Part shown: positions 53,120 through 62,455 of the stretch, piece after piece
Numbering within the stretch: the stretch's first letter is position 1
How the letters are laid out: the number at the start of each line of letters is the position of its first letter
Source of the DNA: Halorussus salinisoli
GTDB lineage: Archaea; Halobacteriota; Halobacteria; Halobacteriales; Haladaptataceae
Assembly: GCA_005239435.1 (NCBI GenBank)
Contig: SZNP01000004.1
Coordinates: 434,001 to 498,000 of the forward strand
Length of the DNA: 64,000 nt
Direction of reading: 5' to 3'
Translations under genes and position numbers: made by a program
Notes under the pieces: generated by a model
Told to the model about the DNA's origin: nothing
Databases searched by the model: none
The model's input: the letters and a program-made list of their open reading frames with translations, nothing else

Positions 53120-53374
53120 GGATAGCTCTACTTGCCGAACGACCCTTTCAGTATCTCCGAATATATTCCCGAGTCGAACGCCGCCCCACGGTACACCCAT
53201 TTTTTGGAAATTTTTTCATCTGTTAAAGCATTGTATTCCTATATTTAGTTGTGTAGATGTTCCAGATAACGAGACGGTGGGGTGCCGCCGTCTCGCTGAC
53301 ATCCGGGTCGGCCGTCGGCCTCTGCCCAGGCTATCAGTTTATCCGAATACTGACCGCACTCCGCCCGAACATAT

Positions 53375-54310
53375 ATGCAGACAGCGTTTCGTACCTGGGC
53401 CCCGAGTTTCGACCTGATGAACGATACCGCGTCGGCGGACGGTGAGACCACGGAAATCCGGTGGACGAAATCACCCCACACCGACTGGCCGAATCCGATG
53501 GTCGGAACGTTCCCCTACGTCGAACTCAAACTCGAACACCCGGACCTCGCCCCGACAAGATACGGCGAGTCGTTCTTTCCGGATGCGGTTCCCTACGAGT
53601 TCGACGGTGACCATCGGGTCTTCTACTGGCGTCCGACGCTCGACGCATCGACGAGCGACCGGACTGGTTGGGAGGGTATCTGTGCGACGACGGACGCGCT
53701 CTCGGTCGTCACGGAGAGTGGTCCGCACGCTCCCGACCTCGTTTCTCGTCGGGGTGATGAGTCAGAGGTCGTCGTGGGCGGAACCGTCGCCGGCGATTCG
53801 ACGACGACGCTCGTCGGGTCGTACTCCGTTCCCGACGTTCGGATACGCGAACTCTCCGCATCACGGCTCGAACTACTGGCCGACGGGACCGAGTACGTCG
53901 TTCCGGCAGGAACGCGCCGCCGCGTTTCGCTCGCGGAGCAAACGGTCGAACGTGCGGACGGCGACGGCGGGACAGCGTCCGTTACCCCCGAACTCGTCGT
54001 TCGATTCCCCGGCGAACGAGAACTGCACCATCCGGCCCCCGGCGCGGAGTACCGACTGTTCCCGTCGTTCGGTCTCGAACTCGATACCGTTTCGAGACCC
54101 GTTCCCGTCCCGACGACGAAGGGGGAGCTCGATTACGCCGCCCTCGCGACCTCTCTCGGCGTCGACCTGTCGAACCGGCCCTATCCCGAGCGCGTACTCT
54201 GGCAGGCGTTCGCCTACACTGCGTTCGACCCGCACACCAGTCCCGTTCCTCGTCTCACGCAGTTCCCGACGGGTCGTCTCGCCCTCCGGACCGGTCCGAT
54301 AGACGGGTGA
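53375..54310 (+). CDS. hypothetical haloarchaeal protein
   Basis: Soluble-looking acidic protein of 311 residues, no signal or helices. The start TWAPSFDLMNDTASADGE is followed by a beta-rich, Trp- and Tyr-containing body (RWTKSPHTDWPNPMVGTFPY, HRVFYWRPTLDASTSD) and a C-terminal RVLWQAFAYTAFDPHTSP. I do not recognise a domain. The ATG at 53375 is within a TATATATGC stretch; an in-frame ATG at 53417 is an alternative. It is divergent from the oxidase-like gene and convergent with the MOSC gene, with about 55 bases between stops. Confidence 0.65.
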   Translation: MQTAFRTWAPSFDLMNDTASADGETTEIRWTKSPHTDWPNPMVGTFPYVELKLEHPDLAPTRYGESFFPDAVPYEFDGDHRVFYWRPTLDASTSDRTGWEGICATTDALSVVTESGPHAPDLVSRRGDESEVVVGGTVAGDSTTTLVGSYSVPDVRIRELSASRLELLADGTEYVVPAGTRRRVSLAEQTVERADGDGGTASVTPELVVRFPGERELHHPAPGAEYRLFPSFGLELDTVSRPVPVPTTKGELDYAALATSLGVDLSNRPYPERVLWQAFAYTAFDPHTSPVPRLTQFPTGRLALRTGPIDG

Positions 54311-54365
54311 ATGCAGTCAATTAATCTTGCCGAAAGCGTCGCAGGAATCCGGTGAAACCGCGAAC

Positions 54366-55136
54366 TCAGTCGACCACGTCGACGGGGTCGTCGACGCGTA
54401 GCGTTCGGGCGCGGTCCGACTCGTGAACCCGAGCGATGAGCATCAGCGTGTAATCGTGGTCGAACGCGCTCTGGTCGGCCCACTCGGGGAACGTCTCCCG
54501 CCGTTTCCGAACGAACCGCTCGCGGAACTCGGGGAGCGGGTCGCCCGTGTCCGGGTCGCGCTGGGGGACGACGCACCGACCGCACGGCGTGACGCCTTCG
54601 AATCGAACCCCGCCGATTTCGAAGGTCGGAGCCCCGTCGCCGACGAATCGGTCCTCCCAGAACGGAGGGACGCCAGCGACCTCGACGTTGGCCCGGAGTC
54701 GCCGCCGCGCACTCTCGACGGTCATCCCGTCGAACCACGACGCGACGGTCCGGAGCGTAGCCGTACTGATGACCGACGGTCCCATCTCCCGGCGGTCGAC
54801 GAACCCCAACGACGTATCTCGCCGGAGCGTCAGGTCCGCATCGAAGAAGTCGCTGAACCACCGCTCGGCGGACGTGCGGTCGCCGTAGAGGTCGAATCGC
54901 CGCGTCTCGTCGTCGGGCGTCTCGACCGAGAACTCGCCCGACGCGGGGTCGAAGTCTGTCGATAGTTCGTGGACCCGGTCGGTCCGCTTGCCGTTGATAA
55001 CGTCGCCGTTCTCATCGAAGAGCGCGAACTCCCTGTCACGGGCCAGCGTTCCACCGTCGAGAACCTCGGCGGTTTCGACGTCGATTCCGTCGAGTCCCTT
55101 CACGGGATAGACTCGGAGTCGTTCGAGACGTGCCAT
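54366..55136 (-). CDS. MOSC domain protein
   Basis: Protein of 256 residues with the MOSC_N and MOSC domains. It begins LRVYPVKGLDGIDVETAEV, the MOSC N-terminal beta-barrel, and carries the conserved FEGVTPCGRCVVPQRDPDTGDPLPEF in two blocks, with the Cys (GVTPCGRC) that in MOSC proteins binds molybdenum-cofactor sulfur. Such proteins relate to molybdenum cofactor sulfurases and amidoxime reductases. Here it may handle a sulfurated Mo cofactor or act as an N-hydroxylated-compound reductase. No electron-transfer partner is adjacent. Confidence 0.86.
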   Translation of the reverse strand: MARLERLRVYPVKGLDGIDVETAEVLDGGTLARDREFALFDENGDVINGKRTDRVHELSTDFDPASGEFSVETPDDETRRFDLYGDRTSAERWFSDFFDADLTLRRDTSLGFVDRREMGPSVISTATLRTVASWFDGMTVESARRRLRANVEVAGVPPFWEDRFVGDGAPTFEIGGVRFEGVTPCGRCVVPQRDPDTGDPLPEFRERFVRKRRETFPEWADQSAFDHDYTLMLIARVHESDRARTLRVDDPVDVVD

Positions 55137-55378
55137 TCGTGGTACGCTCCCAGATGGCGGCCACGTACTCCAGTCTTTCCTCCGAGCGAACGCTTCGACC
55201 GTTCAGAACGGCGCTTTGGTACTCCCGGAGGTTACGGACCCAGAATCGAACCCGTCGGTTCTCTGCCGAACGAATCCGGGTTATTGCGGTGTTTTCGGGT
55301 CGAATCGTACGGAACGGACGAGAGACTGTTCGACACATCGACCGACTCGGTCCGAATACTGACGGTCGATGGACCTAC

Positions 55379-58300
55379 TCAATCTGTTCGGAGCCACGCT
55401 CGGCGAAGTCGGTCGAACTCCTCGGACGTGATGTCCTCGCGCTCGATGGCGATTTCGACGTCCGAATTGGTGACCTCACCACGTTCGATGATGCGCTGGA
55501 AGACATCGTCGACGACGGTTACCGTATCGTCACCGCCGATCGTGTGCTGGCCATCGCCGTCTTCGACGACACCCTCGAAGGTGAACTCGTTGCCGTCGCT
55601 GCTTTCCTCGGGGAGTTCAGTCGCGTACGAGACGGTTGCCTCCATCGACGGTTCCTGGACGTCCCAGAACACGGACACTGCTCCGTCGTGTAGATCGACG
55701 GCGACCGGTTCAGGTACGACGTCGAGCACGTCAATCTCACCGGGAACCGCCTCTTGGAGCGCTACCCGACCGCTAACGTCCCGTAACGAGACTGTCACCG
55801 GGACGGACTGATTCGGTAGCACGTATCGCCGATCTATCGTTCGTTTGACGTCGTATTTAGCCGGGAGGGACTCGTCGGACGTGTGCGAGTCAATGCCTGT
55901 TCCGTGACCGACGCGTCGAGCCCAGACCACCAGCAAACTCGGCAGGGTGAACACGCTAGCGAGCAAGGCGAAGACGATCGTAAGTGCGGTGATGAGGCCG
56001 AACGACTGGAGGAAGGGGAGTATCGCGACGAGCAACACCGCGAATCCGATGGCTGTCGTCGCGGCACTTGCGAGCAGTGCCCCGCCGGTACCGATCACGG
56101 TCTCACGCAATGCCGTCTCGATCGTGTCTGCACTCTTGAGTCCCTGGTTGAACCGTTCGCTGATGTGGAGGCTGTAGTCCACGCCGAGTCCTATCGTGAG
56201 ACCAGTGATCATCCCGGTGACGATGTTAAACGGGATGTCGAGCAGCGCCATCGTCCCGAGCACCCACGTCAGGGTGAACGCGACGGGGACGATGGTAACG
56301 ACTCCAAGCGAGGCGCTCCCCTCGGTAATCCGGTAGGCGACCGCGAGGACGACGAGTACCGCCAATAGCGCGACAACCAGACTCATGAATGCAGTCTCCG
56401 CCAGTTGGGCTGCCGTGATCTGGTTGACGATGACGTCTCCCGTCGCTATCGCGGAGACGCCGTCGCCGTCGACGTCCTCCGCCACCCAGTTCATCTGATC
56501 GTGGACGGTCTCGTCCTCGACGTCACCGTCGACGGTCACAACCATCTGGAGCGCCCGGTACTCCCCGTCGTCGCGGTGGACAACCCCGCCCGCGTCCTCG
56601 GGCGCAACCCGGTAGAGTTCGTCGAAGACGCCCGTGACGTTTCGGTCCGGAACCCTGTCACCGTCCGTGTCGGCGGCCGCGAGCGTCGCGTTAAACGACT
56701 CGTTCTCCGCCGCGACCCGTTCCATCACCGTGAGCGGGTCGGTAATCACTGGCTCTCCGTTGGCGTAGGTCTCCGTAGCATCCATCTCGCTGGCGTTCTC
56801 CTGCGCCGAATCGAGTCGGTCGAGCGTCGCGGGGTCGGAGACGTCTCCTCTGACGAGAATCGTCGCCTTCGTGTCGCGTCTGACGAAATCCGAATCCAAC
56901 GTATCGATGGCCGACTCGGCCGTGTACGTCCCCGGCGCGATCGGTTCGGGCAGGTCCTTCAGCCAGTCGGCAGGGTCCTCCGCGAGGAAGTCCGACTGCT
57001 GGAAACTGGCTTCTATCTCCGTCGCTCCGTAGGCGCCTGCACTGCTAACGAGGAGCGCGACGACGATGACGAGGTACGGGGCTTTCGTAGCCAACGTCGC
57101 GCCGGTTTCGAGGACGCGGTTGACCGGCCCGCGACCGGTCCCGACTGCGGGTTTGATTCGGTTAATTCCGTGAGACTCTAAGAGTTCGTCGAGTTCGACT
57201 TTCAGCGCCGGAATGAAGACGCCGAAGACGAACAGCGTAGCGACGATTCCAATCGCGCTGACGATTCCGAGCTCGCGGAAGATGGACAGTGGGCTCGTGA
57301 GGTTAGAGAGGAAGCCGATGGCAGTCGTCATGGTGACGTAGACGAGCGCCACACCAACGCTTCCGAGTGCGACGGACATGGCGCGATTGGGAGACGTGTC
57401 GCTGGACTTTCGGACCTCACGGAAGCGCATTACGACGTGAAGACCGTAGTCGATCGAGAGTCCGATGAGCAGAACGAGCACGACGATGAACGGCTGGCTA
57501 AACGCGATGTCGAACCAGCCCATCGTGCCGAACGTCCACACGAGGACCAGTGCGATCCCGATAAGACCGAGCAGAATGTCGAGCAGATCTCTGTAGACGA
57601 TTACGAGGACGAAAAGGACGAACGCGATGGCAAGCGGGCCGACAAGTAGGACGCTGTCCACCATCGAGTCGGTGATTTCCGTGGAGACGATGCCGTCCCC
57701 GTAAATCATGACGGACATCGATTCGTCGTCCGAGACGAGTTCCGTCATGGCCGCTTGGGCGTCCTCGATTTCGTCGGGTGCATCACCCGGAGCGAACGAC
57801 CCACCGGGTGTCTCCTGAGTGACTACCATCAGCGTAGCGTTGACCTCGGTCGACCCCGGTTCGTAGTAGTCGGGCATGAACGCCAGCGCTTGCGACGACT
57901 GACTCGCGTTTCCGGCGAGCGTATCCGCGGCGAGGGCGTCGACCTGAGAGTTGTTCATCGACCGAAGCTGGTCTATCTGTGCAGCGAGAGAGGGATCGAG
58001 GTTCTCAGCCGCTCGTTTATCGTTAGACAATTCCGCATACTCGTCGGCGAGAATTCGTTGGGTGATGCTCTGATTCGCCTCCCCCGTTTCGTGTCGTTGG
58101 CCACCGGTCGTATTCTGGTCGCCGGTCGCGCGTCGCTGGTGGACACTATCCTCGAAGAGCACGTAATCCTCCTCGCTGAGATTAACGGACGTATTGGCGT
58201 CGACGTTCTCGAACTCCGCTCGGATACTAGCGTTCGGGTTTTGTGTGAGTCGTTCGAGGGACTCGTTAAGCGCCGATTTCGTTTCGTAGAGTTCCCTCTG

Positions 58301-58702
58301 GCGGTTTCGAAGTACGTCGAGTTGGTTCTGACGAATCGACGTGGTCGCGAGTAGGTTCGCGACACTCCGCGTCGAGTCGTTCGCGACGAGGGTCTTGTTG
58401 ACCGTCTCGTTACTCCGTAGGGACCGCTCGTATTCGAGCATGGAGACGAGCGTTTCCCGATCGAGAACGTCGTCATCCTGGACGATAACCTGTGCAGTGG
58501 TCGTATCCGCGGTTCCCGAGGAAAAATTCGCATCAGCGTAATCGAGCGCGTCGGCCTCGTCCGCGTCCGTTTGGAACTGGTCGAGCGAGGTCGAACGTTC
58601 GACCATCGGGACACCAGCAGCGACGACTGCCGACGCGACGAGCATGACTACGATGACGATGCGGGCATTGTCCGTGATCCACTCGCTGAAATCGGGCATC
58701 AT
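55379..58702 (-). CDS. MMPL/RND family membrane exporter
   Basis: Large membrane protein of 1107 residues with two RND halves, each a helix, a long extracytoplasmic loop and five to six helices. The sterol-sensing-like cores are visible as GLSIDYGLHVVMRFRE and, in the second half, GLTIGLGVDYSLHISERF. After the last helix (LPSLLVVWARR) about 180 residues form a beta-rich domain (ALQEAVPGEIDVLDVVPEP, VSVFWDVQEPSM) not found in typical MMPL proteins. Proton-driven export of lipids, pigments or drugs is the family role. It is divergent from a helix-turn-helix regulator, which probably controls it. Start ATG at 58702 or 58699. Confidence 0.88.
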   Translation of the reverse strand: MMPDFSEWITDNARIVIVVMLVASAVVAAGVPMVERSTSLDQFQTDADEADALDYADANFSSGTADTTTAQVIVQDDDVLDRETLVSMLEYERSLRSNETVNKTLVANDSTRSVANLLATTSIRQNQLDVLRNRQRELYETKSALNESLERLTQNPNASIRAEFENVDANTSVNLSEEDYVLFEDSVHQRRATGDQNTTGGQRHETGEANQSITQRILADEYAELSNDKRAAENLDPSLAAQIDQLRSMNNSQVDALAADTLAGNASQSSQALAFMPDYYEPGSTEVNATLMVVTQETPGGSFAPGDAPDEIEDAQAAMTELVSDDESMSVMIYGDGIVSTEITDSMVDSVLLVGPLAIAFVLFVLVIVYRDLLDILLGLIGIALVLVWTFGTMGWFDIAFSQPFIVVLVLLIGLSIDYGLHVVMRFREVRKSSDTSPNRAMSVALGSVGVALVYVTMTTAIGFLSNLTSPLSIFRELGIVSAIGIVATLFVFGVFIPALKVELDELLESHGINRIKPAVGTGRGPVNRVLETGATLATKAPYLVIVVALLVSSAGAYGATEIEASFQQSDFLAEDPADWLKDLPEPIAPGTYTAESAIDTLDSDFVRRDTKATILVRGDVSDPATLDRLDSAQENASEMDATETYANGEPVITDPLTVMERVAAENESFNATLAAADTDGDRVPDRNVTGVFDELYRVAPEDAGGVVHRDDGEYRALQMVVTVDGDVEDETVHDQMNWVAEDVDGDGVSAIATGDVIVNQITAAQLAETAFMSLVVALLAVLVVLAVAYRITEGSASLGVVTIVPVAFTLTWVLGTMALLDIPFNIVTGMITGLTIGLGVDYSLHISERFNQGLKSADTIETALRETVIGTGGALLASAATTAIGFAVLLVAILPFLQSFGLITALTIVFALLASVFTLPSLLVVWARRVGHGTGIDSHTSDESLPAKYDVKRTIDRRYVLPNQSVPVTVSLRDVSGRVALQEAVPGEIDVLDVVPEPVAVDLHDGAVSVFWDVQEPSMEATVSYATELPEESSDGNEFTFEGVVEDGDGQHTIGGDDTVTVVDDVFQRIIERGEVTNSDVEIAIEREDITSEEFDRLRRAWLRTD

Positions 58703-58976
58703 CGCTGACCAGTCCAGGAGGTCGTGAACTCTGTAGGCTTACGAGACGCACGGGACATCGATTCGCCCAAGATAGGGCGTGCGCCGGTTCCGTGAAACGG
58801 TGGAGGCTGAAGGAGCGCTTCGGTTGTGTCCGAGCCTGCACGTATAGTATTTCCCAACATCGAGTCGAGATATTGGCTTCGGTCGGTTAGTCACTCGTGC
58901 GAAGCATCGGGCCGATTGCTAACATATTCGTAGTTGGAGTTATTCCCCGTGAACGATTACGAGGAACTGACGCTCG

Positions 58977-59630
58977 ATGCCCCACGTTAAACTCACAATC
59001 GACATCCCGGAAACTACATGGATCGGGGAAATCTCGGCTCAAAACCCGGAGTTAATTTTCAAGGTCATTGCGAGCATGCCCGGTGAAGACACGGGCATCG
59101 GCCTCGTTCGCCTTATCGCTACGGATCCGCTACCCGTTATCACCGATATTCAGGCCCGTGAAGACGTTGAGGATCTCGCGCTACTCTGGAAACACGAGGA
59201 CGAAGCTCTTCTCCAGATTCGAACGTCGAATCCTATTCTCCTCCTCCCCGTTTGGCGGGCCGGAGTCCCGCTCACGACGCCGTTCGATATCGAAAATGGT
59301 CAGGCCATGTGGGAGTCGACGACGTCACCGAATAGCCTCTCCCGTCTTCGCACTCAACTCGAGGACCTTGGCATTGGATTCTCAATCGAACACGTCCGCG
59401 CAATCGATGCGAATCCGGCAGACCAGTTGATGACTGAACGCCAGCAGGAGGTGTTGCTAACAGCGGTTCGAGAAGGGTACTATCGTACTCCGCGAGATGC
59501 GACACTCGGCGATGTGGCCGACGTTCTCGAGATAGCAAACGCCACGTGTAGCGATACTCTCCATCGTGCGGAAGGCCACATCGTTCACTGGTTCGTCGAG
59601 GAGCAGATGGACGTACAGCCCTCGGAGTAA
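58977..59630 (+). CDS. bacterio-opsin-activator type helix-turn-helix regulator
   Basis: Regulator of 217 residues. The N-terminal about 155 residues form a sensory-like domain without a clear motif (TWIGEISAQNPELIFKVIAS). The C-terminus is the haloarchaeal HTH_10: LMTERQQEVLLTAVREGYYRTP, then ATLGDVADVLEIANATCSDTLHRAEG. It is divergent from the MMPL/RND exporter with about 270 bases between, the usual pairing for a regulator of that exporter. I chose the ATG at 58977. Confidence 0.85.
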   Translation: MPHVKLTIDIPETTWIGEISAQNPELIFKVIASMPGEDTGIGLVRLIATDPLPVITDIQAREDVEDLALLWKHEDEALLQIRTSNPILLLPVWRAGVPLTTPFDIENGQAMWESTTSPNSLSRLRTQLEDLGIGFSIEHVRAIDANPADQLMTERQQEVLLTAVREGYYRTPRDATLGDVADVLEIANATCSDTLHRAEGHIVHWFVEEQMDVQPSE

Positions 59631-59699
59631 TAGTTCGATACGTAGCCAGCTATTTGCTCAGAACGACGAGGAACGAAGATGCAATGGTAGATCGGAAGA

Positions 59700-60150
59700 A
59701 GCCGGTGCCGAACTCCTCGCCGGCGAGCACCACCAGCGACACGCCCTCCTCGCGTAGCGCTCGGACGCCTCGAAGACAGTGGTCTCCTCGCCGGATGGTC
59801 GGTGGACGGTATACCCGCCCTCCTTCCCCTCCAGCATCTCGTTCTCGATTCGGACGTTAGCGAACGTACCGCGCATCATGACCTCGTGGTTCCCCGTCGG
59901 GAGCCGTAGGTGTCGAACTCGTGGGGTTCGACCTTGCGCTCGGCGAGCCACTGACCGGCGGGCAGGTCCTCGCCAAACGGCCCGGCAGGGCTGATTTGGT
60001 CCGTGGTCACGGTGTCGCCCAGCAACATGAGCGAACGCGCACCGTCGACGTCAGCGACGCCGGGGGCTTCCAGCGAGAAGTCCTCGAAGAACGGCCGCTC
60101 GCGGATATAGGTCGGCTCGTCGTCCCGCTCGTAGACGTCACCGGTCGGCC
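59700..60150 (-). pseudogene. aconitate hydratase fragment
   Basis: On the minus strand, three reading frames together give the middle-to-late part of an aconitase: [40 protein letters not shown], then TYGSRRG broken just before [20 protein letters not shown], then FEASERYA followed in another frame by [17 protein letters not shown]. One base is missing in a G-run at about 59898 and another near 59755. The sequence is cut before the expected SSRDWAAKG and has no N-terminal half. It is clearly a decayed fragment. Confidence 0.85.
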
Positions 60151-60247
60151 AACGGTTCGAAAGACGATGATTCGACGATTGGACGAGGATTCGACGGATG
60201 GACGCGAAGCCCTATTCAGTAGGGGTCGCTCGTTCGAGACGAGTACG

Positions 60248-60553
60248 ATGCGAATACCTGTCCCAACGAACAGACTCGTCGCATTGACCCTCGTCGGGGC
60301 GCTGCTCACCGGACTCGTGTCGTTCGGTCTAATGTCGCCGACACTACTGCCCGGTTCGGACGGCCCCGATGACAGCGGAAGCACGAACGCCCAGTTCGCA
60401 CAGAACACACCGACGCCGAACCCCGACTTCACCCCCGCGGTCCAGACTCGATCGGGGTCCGGCGAGTACGAGGAGCACGAAGAGTACGAAGAACACGAAG
60501 AAGACGAGGAGCACGAGGAAGATGAGGACGACGAACGTGGTGATGATGACTAG
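60248..60553 (+). CDS. membrane-anchored protein with His/acid repeat
   Basis: Protein of 101 residues. A single hydrophobic segment at about residues 10-28 (LVALTLVGALLTGLVSFGLM) is probably an uncleaved anchor. Then comes a low-complexity linker and a C-terminal repeat of EEHEEY/EEHEED units (EYEEHEEYEEHEEDEEHEE, three His at 77, 83, 89) ending DDERGDDD. The repeat could bind divalent metal outside the cell. It lies 69 bases before apbE in the same direction, so I place it in the same operon. No known family recognised. Confidence 0.65.
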   Translation: MRIPVPTNRLVALTLVGALLTGLVSFGLMSPTLLPGSDGPDDSGSTNAQFAQNTPTPNPDFTPAVQTRSGSGEYEEHEEYEEHEEDEEHEEDEDDERGDDD

Positions 60554-60622
60554 AGGTGGTCGGACCCGCCGACCATCGGTGCGAGGCGACTCGGAATCGC
60601 ACGAAGCCGTGAAACAGGAATC

Positions 60623-61489
60623 ATGAGTCTCACGTCAAAAATCGTCTCGCAGCGCGAACGCCGGACTCGGCGCTTCAAATGCTGCGATACGACCTTCGAA
60701 CTTCACGTTCAGGGGTGGAAGAGCGACCGCGCGATGAATCGCGCAGAGGAAACCGCACGTACCCTCGAACGACAGTTGAACGCGTTCAACGAGGACAGTG
60801 CGGTCGCAAAATTGAATCGGACCGGCGAGGTGACGAATCACCACGTCGCCAGACTCGTTCATCGCGGCTTAGAGTACTGCGATAGGACCGACGGGACGTT
60901 CGACATCGTCAACGGTCGATTCGAACACGACCTGAAGGCGTATCTCCAGCGGGACCGGGATACACCTCCGGACTCGTTCGAACCCGGTGAGGTTCGAGTG
61001 TCTGGTTCGCGGGTGACGGCCGACGTCCCGCTCGACCTCAACGGTCTCGCCAAGGGATACATCGTCGATCGGGTCTACGACACTCTCACCGGACTCGGTC
61101 GCGATGGGTTCGTCGACGGCGGCGGCGACATCGCTCACCCGACGGGTGCCGTCGGCATCGAGAGTCCGTACGGCGATTCGAAGCCGCTGAAGACCCTCGA
61201 CACTCGGTGGAACGTCGCCACGTCCGCCGGCTACAACCGCCATCGCGACGGCACCGACCACATCTACAATCCCGGGACCGAGCGAATCGGGAGTCGTCAC
61301 GACCTCGTGACGGTCGTCGCAGAGCGCGACTGCATGGAGGCCGACGCGCTCGCGACGACACTGGCAGTATTACCGACCGACGACGCGCTGGCACAGATTG
61401 CCGAGTGGGACGGAGTAGAAGCACTCGTCGTTCACGACGGGGTCTTCAACCCGACAGAGGGGTTCACTGAGCATGTCTCGGAGTACTAA
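60623..61489 (+). CDS. apbE: FAD:protein FMN transferase (ApbE family)
   Basis: Protein of 288 residues. ApbE motifs in order: LERQLNAFNEDSAVAKLN, YCDRTDGTFDIVNGRFE, VPLDLNGLAKGYIVDRV (FAD/Mg site), FVDGGGDIAHP, and ADALATTLAVLP. The enzyme covalently attaches FMN to Thr or Ser of extracytoplasmic targets. No signal peptide or lipobox is evident at this start, which is unusual because most ApbE act outside the membrane; cytoplasmic action is possible. Its end overlaps the next gene by 17 bases, linking it to a TSP3-repeat protein and a cytochrome-b-like membrane protein. Confidence 0.88.
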   Translation: MSLTSKIVSQRERRTRRFKCCDTTFELHVQGWKSDRAMNRAEETARTLERQLNAFNEDSAVAKLNRTGEVTNHHVARLVHRGLEYCDRTDGTFDIVNGRFEHDLKAYLQRDRDTPPDSFEPGEVRVSGSRVTADVPLDLNGLAKGYIVDRVYDTLTGLGRDGFVDGGGDIAHPTGAVGIESPYGDSKPLKTLDTRWNVATSAGYNRHRDGTDHIYNPGTERIGSRHDLVTVVAERDCMEADALATTLAVLPTDDALAQIAEWDGVEALVVHDGVFNPTEGFTEHVSEY

Positions 61490-61760
61490 TCGGACGATCG
61501 CGCTGCTCGCAATCGTCCTGCTCGTGCTGTCAACCGTGATCGTGTGGGACATTGCTGGCGAGCGGAATCGCATGGCGACCGAGGCCCAGAAAGCGGATGC
61601 CGTCTCGGACCAGGTCACGACCAGACAGGCGGCCGGGGATTACGATGGTGACGGAATCGGCGACTCGCAGGATGCCTGTCCGACTCGACCGGAGACGAAG
61701 AACGGGTTCCAGGATGGGGACGGCTGTCCGGACATCGTCACGACCACGGGGGCGTCGTAA
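61473..61760 (+). CDS. membrane-anchored thrombospondin type-3 repeat protein with C-terminal TGAS
   Basis: Protein of 95 residues. One helix at residues 8-26 anchors it. Outside, a Ca-binding thrombospondin type-3 style pattern follows (DYDGDGIGDSQDACP, then GFQDGDGCPD). The last four residues are TGAS, preceded by DIVTT. ApbE substrates carry a D-x-x-(S/T)-G-A-(T/S) type site, so the protein may be the FMN acceptor. The ATG overlaps the apbE end and its stop overlaps the next ATG (TAATG), so the four-gene set is a unit. Confidence 0.78.
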   Translation: MSRSTNRTIALLAIVLLVLSTVIVWDIAGERNRMATEAQKADAVSDQVTTRQAAGDYDGDGIGDSQDACPTRPETKNGFQDGDGCPDIVTTTGAS

Positions 61761-62305
61761 TGGACCTCGTCTGGTATCTCGACCGCGCCGCCGGCCTGGT
61801 CGGCTACGCAGCGCTTTATCTCGCCGTATTAACGGGTATCCTGTACAACGCAGAGGGGTTCGGATCGATCACGGACACTGCCCGCCGGATTCACATCGAA
61901 GTCTCCGTCTTCGCGTTACTCGTGTTACTTGCCCACGGCATACTCGGTGTCGTGGACACTTGGTTCATCGTCGTCGGTGAGGTACCGACACCCGCGTATG
62001 GAGCCTCGTACCTGCTCGGCGGCGTCGCTGTCGGTGCAGGTGCATTTCTGCTACTGATCGTCGGCGTTCTCGGGTTCTTGGACGCCCGTCGGTTCGAGTG
62101 GCCGTGGACGCCGAGGGTCGTCCACGCGTTCACGTACGGGGCGTTTGTATTCGGGACGATCCACGCCGCAGCAGTCGGTACCGACCTCGTCGGACTTCTC
62201 CGACCGGGTCTGATCGCGGGAGTAGTCTTCCTCGTGTACGTCCTGCTGTTGAGAACACTGGCCCGTCTTGGGATAGTTTCGACCGCCGACGGCGTAAGTT
62301 CCTGA
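61760..62305 (+). CDS. cytochrome-b-like (ferric reductase-type) membrane protein
   Basis: Membrane protein of 181 residues with five to six helices. Two helices each carry a pair of histidines at the spacing used for bis-heme b ligation: His45/His59 (RIHIEVSV and LLAHGILG, 14 apart) and His122/His135 (VVHAFTYG and TIHAAAV, 13 apart). This matches the ferric-reductase-like transmembrane family. With the upstream ApbE and a possible flavin carrier it would move electrons across the membrane to an extracytoplasmic acceptor. Its start overlaps the TSP3-repeat gene stop. Confidence 0.8.
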   Translation: MDLVWYLDRAAGLVGYAALYLAVLTGILYNAEGFGSITDTARRIHIEVSVFALLVLLAHGILGVVDTWFIVVGEVPTPAYGASYLLGGVAVGAGAFLLLIVGVLGFLDARRFEWPWTPRVVHAFTYGAFVFGTIHAAAVGTDLVGLLRPGLIAGVVFLVYVLLLRTLARLGIVSTADGVSS

Positions 62306-62455
62306 CTCGGGCGAGTGACCTAGACTGCTGCCCCAACAAGCTGACCTGTACTCGAAGTTCTCACCGTAATCGAGTGGCCCGGACATCGAGTTCTCCCCTC
62401 GGCCGCTCGCGGTTCAGTTGGAGTCCCCCGACCTGCGTTTCTGCACCGACGTCGG

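Noticed and set aside
59566..59860. Short plus-strand frames over the aconitase fragment
   Set aside because: No family pattern; the minus strand gives a clear, if broken, aconitase.
60480..60540. Direct DNA repeats (GAAGAGCACGAA-like units) as a tandem repeat locus
   Set aside because: The repeats keep the frame and encode the EEHEE units of the acidic protein, so they are explained by the protein repeat.
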